Positions 46,557-56,598 of a stretch of 64,000 nucleotides of DNA are shown in pieces. Below the pieces are notes generated by a model. The model saw only the letters and a program-made list of their open reading frames with translations, was not told where the DNA came from and ran no database searches. The translations under genes and the position numbers were made by a program. Each line of letters begins with the position of its first letter. Positions within the stretch are counted from its first letter, which is position 1. This stretch comes from Petrosia ficiformis (lineage: Eukaryota; Porifera; Demospongiae; Haplosclerida; Petrosiidae), in assembly GCA_947044365.1 (NCBI GenBank), contig OX345653.1, positions 3,997,501-4,061,500 on the forward strand, given 5' to 3'.

Positions 46557-48965
46557 ATGTCTTTCAAACTAGCTCTTGTAACAGGTTCAACCAGTGGAAT
46601 TGGAGAGAATATTTCATACACACTTGCATCTAAAGGATATGCAATTGTAGTAACTGGATTTGGTAGTCAAGAACAGATACAAAGTGTTATTGATGAATGT
46701 CTGAAACGAGGATCTCCGAAGGTTGAGTATCACGATGTTGATTTGTCTGTTCCTGCTCAAATTGATCAACTATTTGAATTTATTAGAATAAAATTTGGAA
46801 AAGGACCAGATGTATTGGTAAACAATGCAGGTACTCCAATTACATTGTAATTATATTCATTGATCGAGTTCTAGATGAATAAACTTTCAGCTATAAGTAC
46901 TTTTCTCAAATTCAGGTATACAACATGTATCGTGTATAGAAGAATTCCCCACAGAAAAATGGGATAAGTTGATTGCTGTTAATCTATCAGCTGCCTTTCA
47001 TACAACAAGATTAGCAGTAGCTGAAATGAAAACAAGAGGTAGTTGAATGATGACACCATATGATGACATCATATGATGTCATCCAACACCATCATTATTT
47101 TTTGTAGTATGGATGGAATCGATGGACAGATAGACAGACTGAGATAAATAGATAGATGATTGGAAAAACAATTCTATTTTTTCTAGGATGGGGTCGTATT
47201 ATCAATATAGCATCTGTACATGGTCTGGTTGCTTCAGTTAACAAAACTGCTTACTGTGCAAGTAAGTTTGGTCTAGTGGGACTAACTAAGGTCGTTGCCT
47301 TGGAAACAGCAGGAACAGGTGTAACTTGTAATGCAGTATGTCCTGGTTGGACATTAACACCTTGTGAGTAGATGAAAAATCTATAGTACACCAAAATCGA
47401 TTTATATTGTAGCATCCTTTGAAAATTATTATATTAATAATATTATATTGTTTGACACACAATTGTAGCATATTTAAGCAGTGCTAATATTTCCAAGTAT
47501 CATCTTCTGCCTGAATTCAGTTGTTTAGTGTTTAGAGTGCCTGACCAGGAGTCATGGGAACTTGTTGGTGTATGGAGACTTTCCTGTTAACCCTATTTAT
47601 GCAGGGCAAGGAATGTTTCTTGCTGACTGGCAACCAGATAGTTTGTACCACTATTCAACTAACTAAATACTAAATGAAGACTACAGCAGTGATAACAATT
47701 TATAATTGTAAAAATTAATGTTAACTTACTGCAAATATTTATTGCTGAGAGATTAGTGAATATTGAAATACCGTAGAGAAAAAAATAAAGTAATTATTTG
47801 AATCATATATAGTCACAGTAATGCATTTATACTGGAATCCTGTATTCCATGCCCATAAGAGTACTATTGATATATTATAACAGATATTAAATAATTATTA
47901 TATAAGAATGGATTACAATTTTGTAAGATCAAGTATTTACTAAAGGTCATTCACATTCACTTTGACCTCAGAAAAATGTTTATAACTTTAGTTTGGAATG
48001 ACTAACAATCTTTTCACTCGTACCATTTTCGTATAATTATCCTTCCGGTTCTTTTTTGTGTATGTAAAATTTCAATCCATTGCTTCATCATTAAGTTACA
48101 GTATTAATCTTATGACATTAAACTATACACTATATTACATATAAAGTTATTACATCCTAATTGTGAGGTCATCGTGAATGTGAACAGACTTTAACATGGT
48201 ATTGTTTACACAGTGGCAATACCTCAGGTTCAGGCCATTGCTGATAAACAGGGATGCAGTTTTGATGATGCTAAGGTACGTACTGTGAAATGTTAAAACA
48301 ATAGTTATGGATATTATTATTTCAGGCTATTCTACTGGAGAAGCAGCCATCAAAAGAATTTGTCAAATGTGAACAGGTATTTCCAAGGAAACAAGTTATA
48401 TTGAGTTATAGAATCTTCCATTATTAGTAACAGCAAAATTATTTATTGCAAATGGCAATTAAAAATGTGTGGAATGCCCTGTACAATGAACATAGCTATC
48501 AAATAGCAATTGGTCATAGTGTGTTTCCTAAACAATTATAATTAAGGTTCGTTCATAAAATGAATAATTTCTACCTTTCAGACCATCAATCGATCATAGG
48601 CAAGCTATTACTGTAGTGTATTGTATTTCTTGTGGTCTTCCTTTCTTGGATTTTATTCATCAACCTTCCATCCATCTTCACTAAATGAGTAGAGATATTT
48701 ATCCCAACTACTTTTGTTTTGGTTAACTAAAACCTCTTTTAGTAAGGCATTATGACTTTTAGTTAACTAATCTATAACTTAATTACAAGTCTATTGCAAT
48801 AAATATAACTAATCCCTACAATTGTGCTTACAGTTTGTAGGTATATATGTAATAGTGCATATTGTCTTTCAGATTGGTGGTACAGTAGCGTTTCTCTGCA
48901 GTGATGATGCCCAGCAGATAACAGGATCCTCATTATCTATCGATGGTGGATACACAGCTCATTAA
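46557..48965 (+). CDS. D-3-hydroxybutyrate dehydrogenase, bacterial-type SDR
   Basis: NAD-dependent short-chain dehydrogenase interconverting 3-hydroxybutyrate and acetoacetate. Six exons: 46557-46830, 46916-47038, 47187-47363, 48214-48275, 48326-48376, 48873-48965; 259 residues. Nucleotide-binding TGSTSGIG at ~9-16; VLVNNAG; catalytic Ser in INIASVHGLVASVNKTAYCASK (Tyr and Lys of YxxxK); PGWTLTP. The lid segment QPSKEFVKCEQIGGTVAFL and the end GSSLSIDGGYTAH match the cytosolic/bacterial BDH type rather than vertebrate BDH1 or BDH2. No mitochondrial presequence is visible. Intron 3 ends with a family-A MITE only ~20 bp before the exon at 48214. Confidence 0.9.
47943..48193 (-). mobile_element. 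MITE family A, copy 11 (reverse, full length)
   Basis: Left AAAGGTCATTCACATTCACT, right GAGGTCATCGTGAATGTGAA and CAGACTTTA. It abuts the acceptor of the BDH exon at 48214. Confidence 0.9.
48715..48830. repeat. GTTAACT repeat family, copy 4
   Basis: GGTTAACTAAAACCTCTTTT, AGTAAGGCATTATG and ACAAGTCTATTGCAATAAAT, in the last BDH intron. Confidence 0.6.
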
Positions 48966-49003
48966 GACTCATCAAGATTAATCCAATCATAATTATCATG
49001 TTA

Positions 49004-50263
49004 TTATTTATTTGAAATATTATTTAAGAAAGTTGTGTTTTCACTGTTATTGCTATTTCGTTTATCTTGAGGGAGACTAAGACCGACCAGCTTAGCACTT
49101 TCTTCTACTGTTCTCTCACCTTTTCCCTGATAGGTGGATAATAAATCCTAGAGAGAAAATTAATTTAAAAACACTATAGATGGTATGTGATGTTAACAAG
49201 GCCACTCTAAATTAATGCTGTTTTTCATCCTCATTCCCAGACTCGTCAGTAAGTCTGAGAACGAGACTAATCTAATCCCCTGCATGCATCAATTTTCTTT
49301 TCAGCCTGGATGAAAGTCCTTGATAATGAAATGAATGCTTGTCTGCATCCTGAAATCAAGAAAGGAAAATTTTCAACTTGAAGCAGCCTAATTGTTATCA
49401 GTATCATTGATAGTTTCATTCCCAAATAGTCTGGCATTGCCGCGTCTTCACACAGAGGAGGAAGGGTGTCTTTGTTATATATATAGCACTAGTTCTAATG
49501 TATTGCAATTATGTAAGACTGTAATATGACAATACTTGATTAACATTACTGGTTTTCACCCAATAGTAAATCATGTGAGATTGGTAGTTTACTGTGATAT
49601 CTTTCGACTCCAGAACATTGTCTCCATAGAACATTGGTCATAATCATAATATATTGTATTCCATAGCCACTATTGTACCGTAGATAATATCAATTGTTAA
49701 GTTGTTGTATTCACTAGACAATATGATTTTAAGTCATGTCCATATAAATTCAATCCGTTTTATAATAAAGTCAGTTCTTGTTTCTGCTAAAAATATATCC
49801 TAACTCTCTGGGACTGTAACATTTACATTTACATTTCCATTTCTGATATTTGATTAAACTGCAATATTGTTTCAGCAAAGAGCAAGTGCTATATAAAAAA
49901 AACCAGACCCTTCCTCCTCTGTGAGAAGCATGGTAACACCAGACTGATTCCAAGACTATCTTGGTATTGGGGTATGTCTGAGAATGGAGCATTCAGTAAA
50001 CAAAACAACATACTCTGTGTAGTCTTGAACTCTGTATATAGTAAAGGAAGGTTTGTAATGTCCTCAGGTACTGTTCATGGGGTCTTTTTCCTTCTCTTAG
50101 GGCATCTTTGATATACAACCATACAGAATTATTCCTAGCCTGAATGTATATTTGAAATATTAATATAATGTGATATGTATACTTAAATATGCACTACCTC
50201 TATCTGAGGAGTTGACCTACTGAGTTCTCTGAGTATTGCTCTGAACATACCATACTGTGACAT
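49004..50263 (-). CDS. FMC1: FMC1 homologue, mitochondrial F1-ATPase assembly factor
   Basis: LYR-like small mitochondrial protein needed for assembly or stability of the F1 sector of ATP synthase (role known from yeast Fmc1p and human FMC1/C7orf55). Three exons on the minus strand: 50263-50198, 50139-50014, 49147-49004, all phase 0; 111 residues (human 113). The N-terminus is MSQYGMFRAILRELSR (human FRGLLREL). The centre is VWLYIKDALREGKRPHEQYL. The strongest match is YQGKGERTVEESAKLVGLSL (human FHGKGERSVEESAGLVGLKL). The last codons and stop read AATAAATAA, so a poly(A) signal is built into the stop. Convergent with BDH: 38 bp between stop codons. Confidence 0.92.
49430..49955. mobile_element. 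Inverted-repeat element in an FMC1 intron
   Basis: Left AGTCTGGCATTGCCGCGTCT then CACAGAGGAGGAAGGGTGTC. The right arm in complement reads AGTCTGGTGTTACCATGCTT then CACAGAGGAGGAAGGGTCTG. Arms are ~80 bp including TATATAGCACT(A/T)G. Interior ~350 bp without a gene. Confidence 0.8.
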
Positions 50264-50352
50264 GCTTCAAGGTGGGAGTGGCACTTTAGAGGTGTGGCTG
50301 AATTGTGAGCCCCACCCACTTTGCAGAAAAGTCACAAGACGAAGTTGAAGAA
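50264..50352. promoter_or_regulatory. 89-bp bidirectional promoter, FMC1/ATP6V1F
   Basis: Separates divergent ATGs. Carries GAGGTGTGGCTG and GAGCCCCACCCACTTTGCAG; the CCCACCCACTTT core resembles that in the SOD2/BDH promoter. Confidence 0.65.
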
Positions 50353-52340
50353 ATGACTGGTCGTGGTTTGGATTTCAAGGGTGGCAGCAAATTGCTAGCT
50401 GTAATTGGAGATGAGGTATTGTATAAAGAAAGCTGTTCTGTACAACATATTAGCAGTTTACACAAACTCTTTATCTAACTAAGAATTATCATAATTATAA
50501 ATGTATGTATTTATTGCCTTAGGATACATGTACTGGATTTCTGTTAGGAGGTATTGGAGAAATGAATGCTAAACGACAACCTAATTTTCTAGTGGTTGAT
50601 AAAGGTATATTATATATATAATATATAATTAATAGGTTGTGTCCACAATATTACTCACTCAAAACTCGCTTGGTGTACTGGTTTGAATTTACTTATCACA
50701 AGAAAGTTAATTATCAAAACCAATAAATTTATATACAATGGTTGGAAGGTAGGTGAAATAGCTGTCATGATAGAACTTAAATCTTAGGATTGAAGAGTAT
50801 TTACTGGGCTTGTGTTTCATGTGAATAATTAGAGCATATATGGTATTACACTACATTACCATATATACTAGCTATGTAGTACCTTATATACTCTAATTAT
50901 TTTATGTTGTCTTACATGAAGCATGAACCCTAGTGTAGTACCATATACACTCTAATTATTACATGAAGTGTAGTACCAGATATACTCCAATTATTTTGCA
51001 TTGTACTACATGATGCATGATCCCTAGTGTAGTACCATATATACTCTAATTATTTACCAGCACTTCTAAGCATTGTATTTGAGGAAGTGGTCTGTAGATG
51101 CTATTATTTTGTATTATGAGAAGTTATAATATGAAATTTGATGAAAGATATCTAAAACACAATATGTTTATTATGATTAATGATATCATTGCTATGTGTT
51201 GGAGCGAGTCATTTGTAACATGATATATATATATAAATATATATTATACATAGATTGATGGATGAATAACAGCTATACAATATAGTCTAATGGTATAACC
51301 TATTGAGTAGAAAGGAGATTTATTGTATTCGTATATGTATTAATAAAATGACATAATTATGAATAATAGCAGATACATAGCAGACAAGGTATGAACAGAT
51401 GTCATGAATCAAGTCATTGTTTAGAGCCATTAACACAGAATCAATTCACTAATTATATTATACAATAATGTCATACTTGTGTATATATATGTGTATGTGT
51501 GTGTGTATATGTGTGACTTGTAGTATTAGATGTCATATGATTGTATATATAATTTATTATATGTATGTGTGTGTGTATAACTATTATTATCTGAGTACAA
51601 CTGCCTAATTACCCTTGCCGCAAAGTGTAGAAGGAATGGTATGGTAATCATATTGTGTGTGTGTGTGTGTTATTTATATACAGGATTGACATATTTGATT
51701 CATAGATACGGCAGTCAGTGAAATAGAAGATTCATTTCGAAGCTTTCTCTCAAGAGCAGATATAGCAATCATAATGATAAACCAGAATGTGAGACACGTC
51801 TTGAAACCATCTATTATTCAATATCATCACTATCCACATTCCTAGTCACTATCATTTCACTAACCTCATTCCTATACATGTCACCATGATAGTAATGTCA
51901 AAATCGTTATATCCTTGTTCCACTCATGTCATCCTGTATCTAAATATCCACATTCCTATGTTGTCATTCTTATTCTTGGCATCTCCACTCATTCCAATGT
52001 CATCCCGTTTCAAATTTCTAATATCCTCATTCCTATGTCATGATTCTTATTCCTTTCCTCGTTCCAATGTCACTTCCTATTCCATCCAGATAGCAGAAAT
52101 GATTCGTCATCTAATAGACGGTCATGACAAACCCATTCCAGCTGTTCTGGAGATTCCTTCAAAAGATCATCCATATGATCCAACAAAAGACTCCATTTTA
52201 AGAAGAGCAAAGGTGAGTGATATCAACTTCATTGAATTCTGCAATCTTTTTGATTAAGTTAAATCACTTTATATCACATTCAATCAAATTATGATTAAAT
52301 CTCAATTTAGGGTATGTTCAATGCTGATGACTTCAGATGA
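50353..52340 (+). CDS. ATP6V1F: V-type proton ATPase subunit F
   Basis: Subunit F of the V1 sector; part of the central rotor stalk and of the reversible V1/V0 coupling. Five exons: 50353-50415, 50523-50604, 51706-51788, 52090-52212, 52311-52340; 126 residues (human 119). Key stretches: [82 protein letters not shown]. The N-terminus has a few extra residues ([12 protein letters not shown]) before the conserved start. The 30-nt last exon gives the conserved C-terminus. The intron 50605-51705 holds fold-back repeats and GT/TA microsatellites. Confidence 0.97.
50800..51056. mobile_element. Fold-back family, clustered copies
   Basis: Four or five partial units of AGTACCATATATACTCTAAT and ACATGAAGCATGAACCCTAG in both orientations, in an ATP6V1F intron. 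Confidence 0.7.
51475..51672. repeat. (GT)n/(TA)n microsatellite cluster
   Basis: Three GTGTGT tracts (51489-51510, 51565-51578, 51655-51670) within the same ATP6V1F intron. Confidence 0.85.
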
Positions 52341-53315
52341 GGGAGACTATTCATTATCCATTTAAATATTTCTTTTTGTATAATTAGAAACATTAGGTTT
52401 AGTTAATAAAAACTAAACAAAACATTTTGTTAATTAATTATGAAATATTACCAACAAATTGTGTTATTTCATTCATAAAAAAATTGTATGATTTAATATC
52501 ATATTGAACATAATATTTATAAATGGTAATAATCAATTATTCATAATTATTATTTAATTAATTAACATATCATAATACATAATGTATGTACAACCATTGT
52601 CCATGAAAGTATTAAAATATCATGTGATGCTCACATGATGCTCACATGACTGTTGAAGAAATTTAGCAATGATCGGACAGAGTCATTCTCCGAGGGAGCA
52701 AAAGATCATAGATAGATAGAGAGAAAAGATGAAATTATAACAAAAGATTCGAGAGCGGACATATTCCAAAGATATAAAGTTTTTATTACACAGTACTCAG
52801 ACCAATGGAAAGAAAACTGTTGACCTCTGAATGTATTCTGAAGAAGATTAAAAAAAACAATATTCTTTTATATTCACAATTTAGTGTTGTTTAGTTAACT
52901 AAACTATAACTAAATCCCTTTTAGTAAGGCAATTTGACCTCCGAATGTATTCTGAAAATGATTTTTAAAAACAATATTCTTTCACTTTCACGAATTAGTG
53001 TTGTTTTAGTTAACTAAACTATAACTAAATTACAAGTCTACTGTAATAACTATAACTAACTAAAACACACTAATTCACATTTGCTTTATATTATGTATAA
53101 AATGTATTATTATTGAATAATATATATAATTTTATACTTCCAGTGCTTGATAATTAACATCCACCAATTGGCTATTTCTGGTCATTTCACCTCTTTGTCC
53201 AAACACAATTGCATTCGACTGGACAAATTGTATGATTAGTAATAGTAAATAAGTACATTGACCTCACAGTGAGGTTAATTATTAGTCAAGAGCAGCTATG
53301 TGAGTTACTTCAAAG
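52341..53315. other. Convergent spacer between ATP6V1F and PCBP
   Basis: AT-rich. Includes GTTAACT-family segments (52885-53065) with duplicated ATTTAGTGTTGTTTAGTTAA-like sequence. A possible alternative last PCBP exon lies at ~53150-53235, judged less likely than the terminus at 53316. Confidence 0.5.
52885..53065. repeat. GTTAACT repeat family, copy 5 (two units)
   Basis: Two units sharing TTAGTTAACTAAACTATAAC, separated by TTTTAGTAAGGCAATTTGAC and a duplicated CTCTGAATGTATTCTGAA-like flank. Confidence 0.6.
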
Positions 53316-53901
53316 TCATAAATGGTCTAACCTTGAGTTAATGAGATATTGTGCCATGCCTACTGACTCTGGTGTTCCTGTTATAGTGACTAATCTATCT
53401 GTACCATCTCCTTCATTACCAGCTATCTTTATCATTGCACCTGAACTCACCCTGTAAATTAATAAATTCATTTTAACAAATACTTGAAAAGATTGTAACT
53501 CTAATAAGTTGTATGCGTTATCCATGAATATCCATCTATCCATCCATCCCTATCTATCCATCCCTGTCAATCCATCCATCCCTATCTATCCATCTATCCA
53601 TCCCTATCTATCCACCCATCCATCCCTCCATCCATCCCTGTCAATCCATCCATCCCTATCTATCCATCTATCCATCCCTATCCATTCATCCATCCCTATC
53701 TATCCACCCATCCATCCATTTATCCATCCACCCATCCATCCGTTTATCTATTCATCCATCCATCCATCCATCCATCCATCCATCCATTCATCCATCCATT
53801 CGTCACTTGTACTTCTCAGTTTAGTCACATACACACTTACCTGATTTCATGAATTTTTGAACCCTTTCTGCCAATTACGCATCCAATTAACTTCCAACAT
53901 A

Positions 53902-53952
<51 letters not shown>

Positions 53953-55858
53953 TTTAAATAATGATGTCATACTTACATCATTAGGAATTCTCATGTGTTG
54001 TGTTGTGGTAGTGGGCTGTGCAGCTGTGTTAAATGCTATGTAAAAAAAATAAAAAATAAAAAAATATATTATATACATTAACCATATAATGATATTCATG
54101 AAATTTTGATGGCGTGTTGGGACGTTAGTGAGTATTTATAGTAACAAAACAGAACACAATCCTGTTTAGAATGCATGATGACTGTTACATGGAGATGCAC
54201 TCTCATTGGGCTACATCTCACAAGATAAATGAGTTGCCTACCATATTTACATTAATGTTGATACACACTCATAGTTAATCATTTATCAGTGATTTGAAAA
54301 TGAAGGCTCCTTTTTCTTTGTCTTCATAAGAATATTCATACTACTTTAGTTTCAGAAGGTTTTATAATTAATGAGGACTTGAAGCATTGATAATAAAACA
54401 TGTGAATATTCAATAGTAATTGCCAATGATGATTTTGAAATTGATTTTCCAGCCCTCCTCCCACCCCCACAAGAGATAAGAGAACTCACTTGCAGTGTAA
54501 GGTGTCTGATAGGGTAAGGTTGGCTATAGAAGTGAATATAATAATAATTATAATATATATAAAAATTGTGATAATGTGAGACAAGAAGGGTCATTTAGTA
54601 AACATTTTTGATTTAAAGATTAATTTGAAACATGTGGTATATATTCTCTACTATCGTAGAAACCCACTGGATTCAGTCGCGCAACTGCAAAGATAAAATA
54701 ATGAATAAAGAGGCCAGAACAATAGCAAATATATGATTAGTCTGAGGTAGCTCACAGAATTTCTGTGGGTGTTTGCTAATTACCACTAATGTGGGGTAAT
54801 TCATTAGCATATTTAATTGTTATATTCATGAGATTTTGATGGCAATGTTGGACATTAATAGAATAAAGAGGCCAGAACAATAGCAATATATATAATAGTC
54901 TGGTGTAGTTCACAGGTGTTTGCTCGTTATATACTATTGTTTAGCCCTTTGAGTCTACATATAAATTCCTTTTATTAAATTATAAATTTTAAATCGCCTT
55001 TTATATATATACAAATTACAAATCTAAGGATGGCTCCTTTCTATTTCTCATGCCCAGATGTTTCAGTTGTGACCATCAAATACCCACTTACAATTAAAAA
55101 TCCATTTTTATATACATAATAACGAAGCCAAAAGTCTGAAACCATGGTGATATATACGAATTAATAACAATGTCTGGTCTACATGTGCATAATATATACT
55201 ATATGTGTGTGTGTGTGTCTTACTCTTGGTTGATATGCTTGGTTTGGTAGAGTATGTGGTTTGTAAGGGACAAAGGGACCTTTTGGAGGGCTCTGTAGAG
55301 ACAGGAGGAAGAATAAACTGTAACACAGATACACACACATACAGTGAGACACAAACACAGATACACACAGAAACAAACACAGACAGATACAGACACACAA
55401 ACAGACAAACACAAACACAGACACACAGACGCAGACACACAGAGGCAGACACAAACAGAGAGACACAAACACACAGAGGCAGACACACAAACAGAGAGAC
55501 GCAAGCACAGACACACAGAGGCAGACACTAAATAACAGAGAGACACAAACACAGACACACAGACGCAAACACACAGAGAGACGCAAGCACAGACACAGAC
55601 ACATATTAATGTACCTCTAGTACGATGTTACAGATTTCTTCTATACAAAGTGTGATAGCTTCAGGTAATCCTACGAATTAGAAACGAAACTTATCAATTG
55701 ATTATAACATCATATAGATAGAGACAAAGACAACAGATACAAGCTGATACAAAGATCAATACAAACCGGAAATAGTTACTGCTCTCTCTGTTGAGTTTGG
55801 TAATGTCTCTCCAGCAACTTGAATTGAGGCACCCGTAGACTAGTAGAGGAGATAAATC

Positions 55859-55904
<46 letters not shown>

Positions 55905-56567
55905 AGGAGAGGAGGAGAGAGGGAGAGATAGGCTTACTTCTCTGATGTCTTTAATTTTTGATCCTCCTTTACCTATTAGAGATCCACACTGCGAGGTCTG
56001 TACAATAAGTCTGAAGGACGCTGCTACCCCTTTTAAATCAGTGCCCAGTTTACTAGACGCTGTATCCTGTAAGAAAAAGTTACAATGTACTATATAGGGA
56101 GAAGATATCACAAGTAGAAAATAACTTAGAACCAACTAGACGTGAGGTGAGGGGGAGAGTCCCCTCAGGCTCTGTTCAATACAACAATAATTCAACAATT
56201 TAATATGTCTATTTTTCTGCCTAAAATATCAAATACTACATCAATTAGTTAATATCTCTTAAATGAGGTTCTTCGTGCTTTACTGAGTGGATAAACTAGT
56301 GACCCAAATCTTGTATGAGCCTCAATATGGAGTAGTGCTTTCAAATAGCCAACAGCTAGCAACTACTGTTGGCAACTTGACAGAATGCATTAACAAACTT
56401 AATTAACCAAGAAAGCAATAACTCAAGTTACATCCTAGAAGGTCTTCCAATTCCCCAAACAATTATGAATTTGTAAACTCATTTTTTTTGAAATTGGCTA
56501 TATAATTAATTATAGCTCTATCACTTTTACAGCCTCAGAAGTGTATATATTATATATAATTATACAG

Positions 56568-56598
<31 letters not shown>

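Noticed and set aside
49310..49365. Extra FMC1 exon (reads DADKHSFHYQGLSS)
   Set aside because: No GT donor follows, and exons 50139-50014 and 49147-49004 join perfectly without it to give the expected length and match.
53150..53235. Alternative last PCBP exon after donor AG|GTTAGA
   Set aside because: Possible, but read-through to the stop at 53316 gives INSRLDHL, closer in position to the PCBP C-terminus. The alternative adds an unconserved tail.
53509..53844. 111-residue His/Pro/Ser frame
   Set aside because: Translation of the CATC tetranucleotide array.
54660..54690. Additional PCBP exon in the KH2-KH3 linker
   Set aside because: The only sensible frame disagrees with the phase of the flanking exons, which join in frame without it.
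55108..55604. Cys/Val-rich 112-141-residue frames on the minus strand and Thr/His-rich frames on the plus strand
   Set aside because: They are translations of the ACACAG minisatellite; only the 55224-55292 exon there is real.
55860..56135. 92-residue frame ending in a Thr-His run
   Set aside because: Only residues corresponding to 56066-55938 are a PCBP exon; the remainder is intron and the TG repeat.
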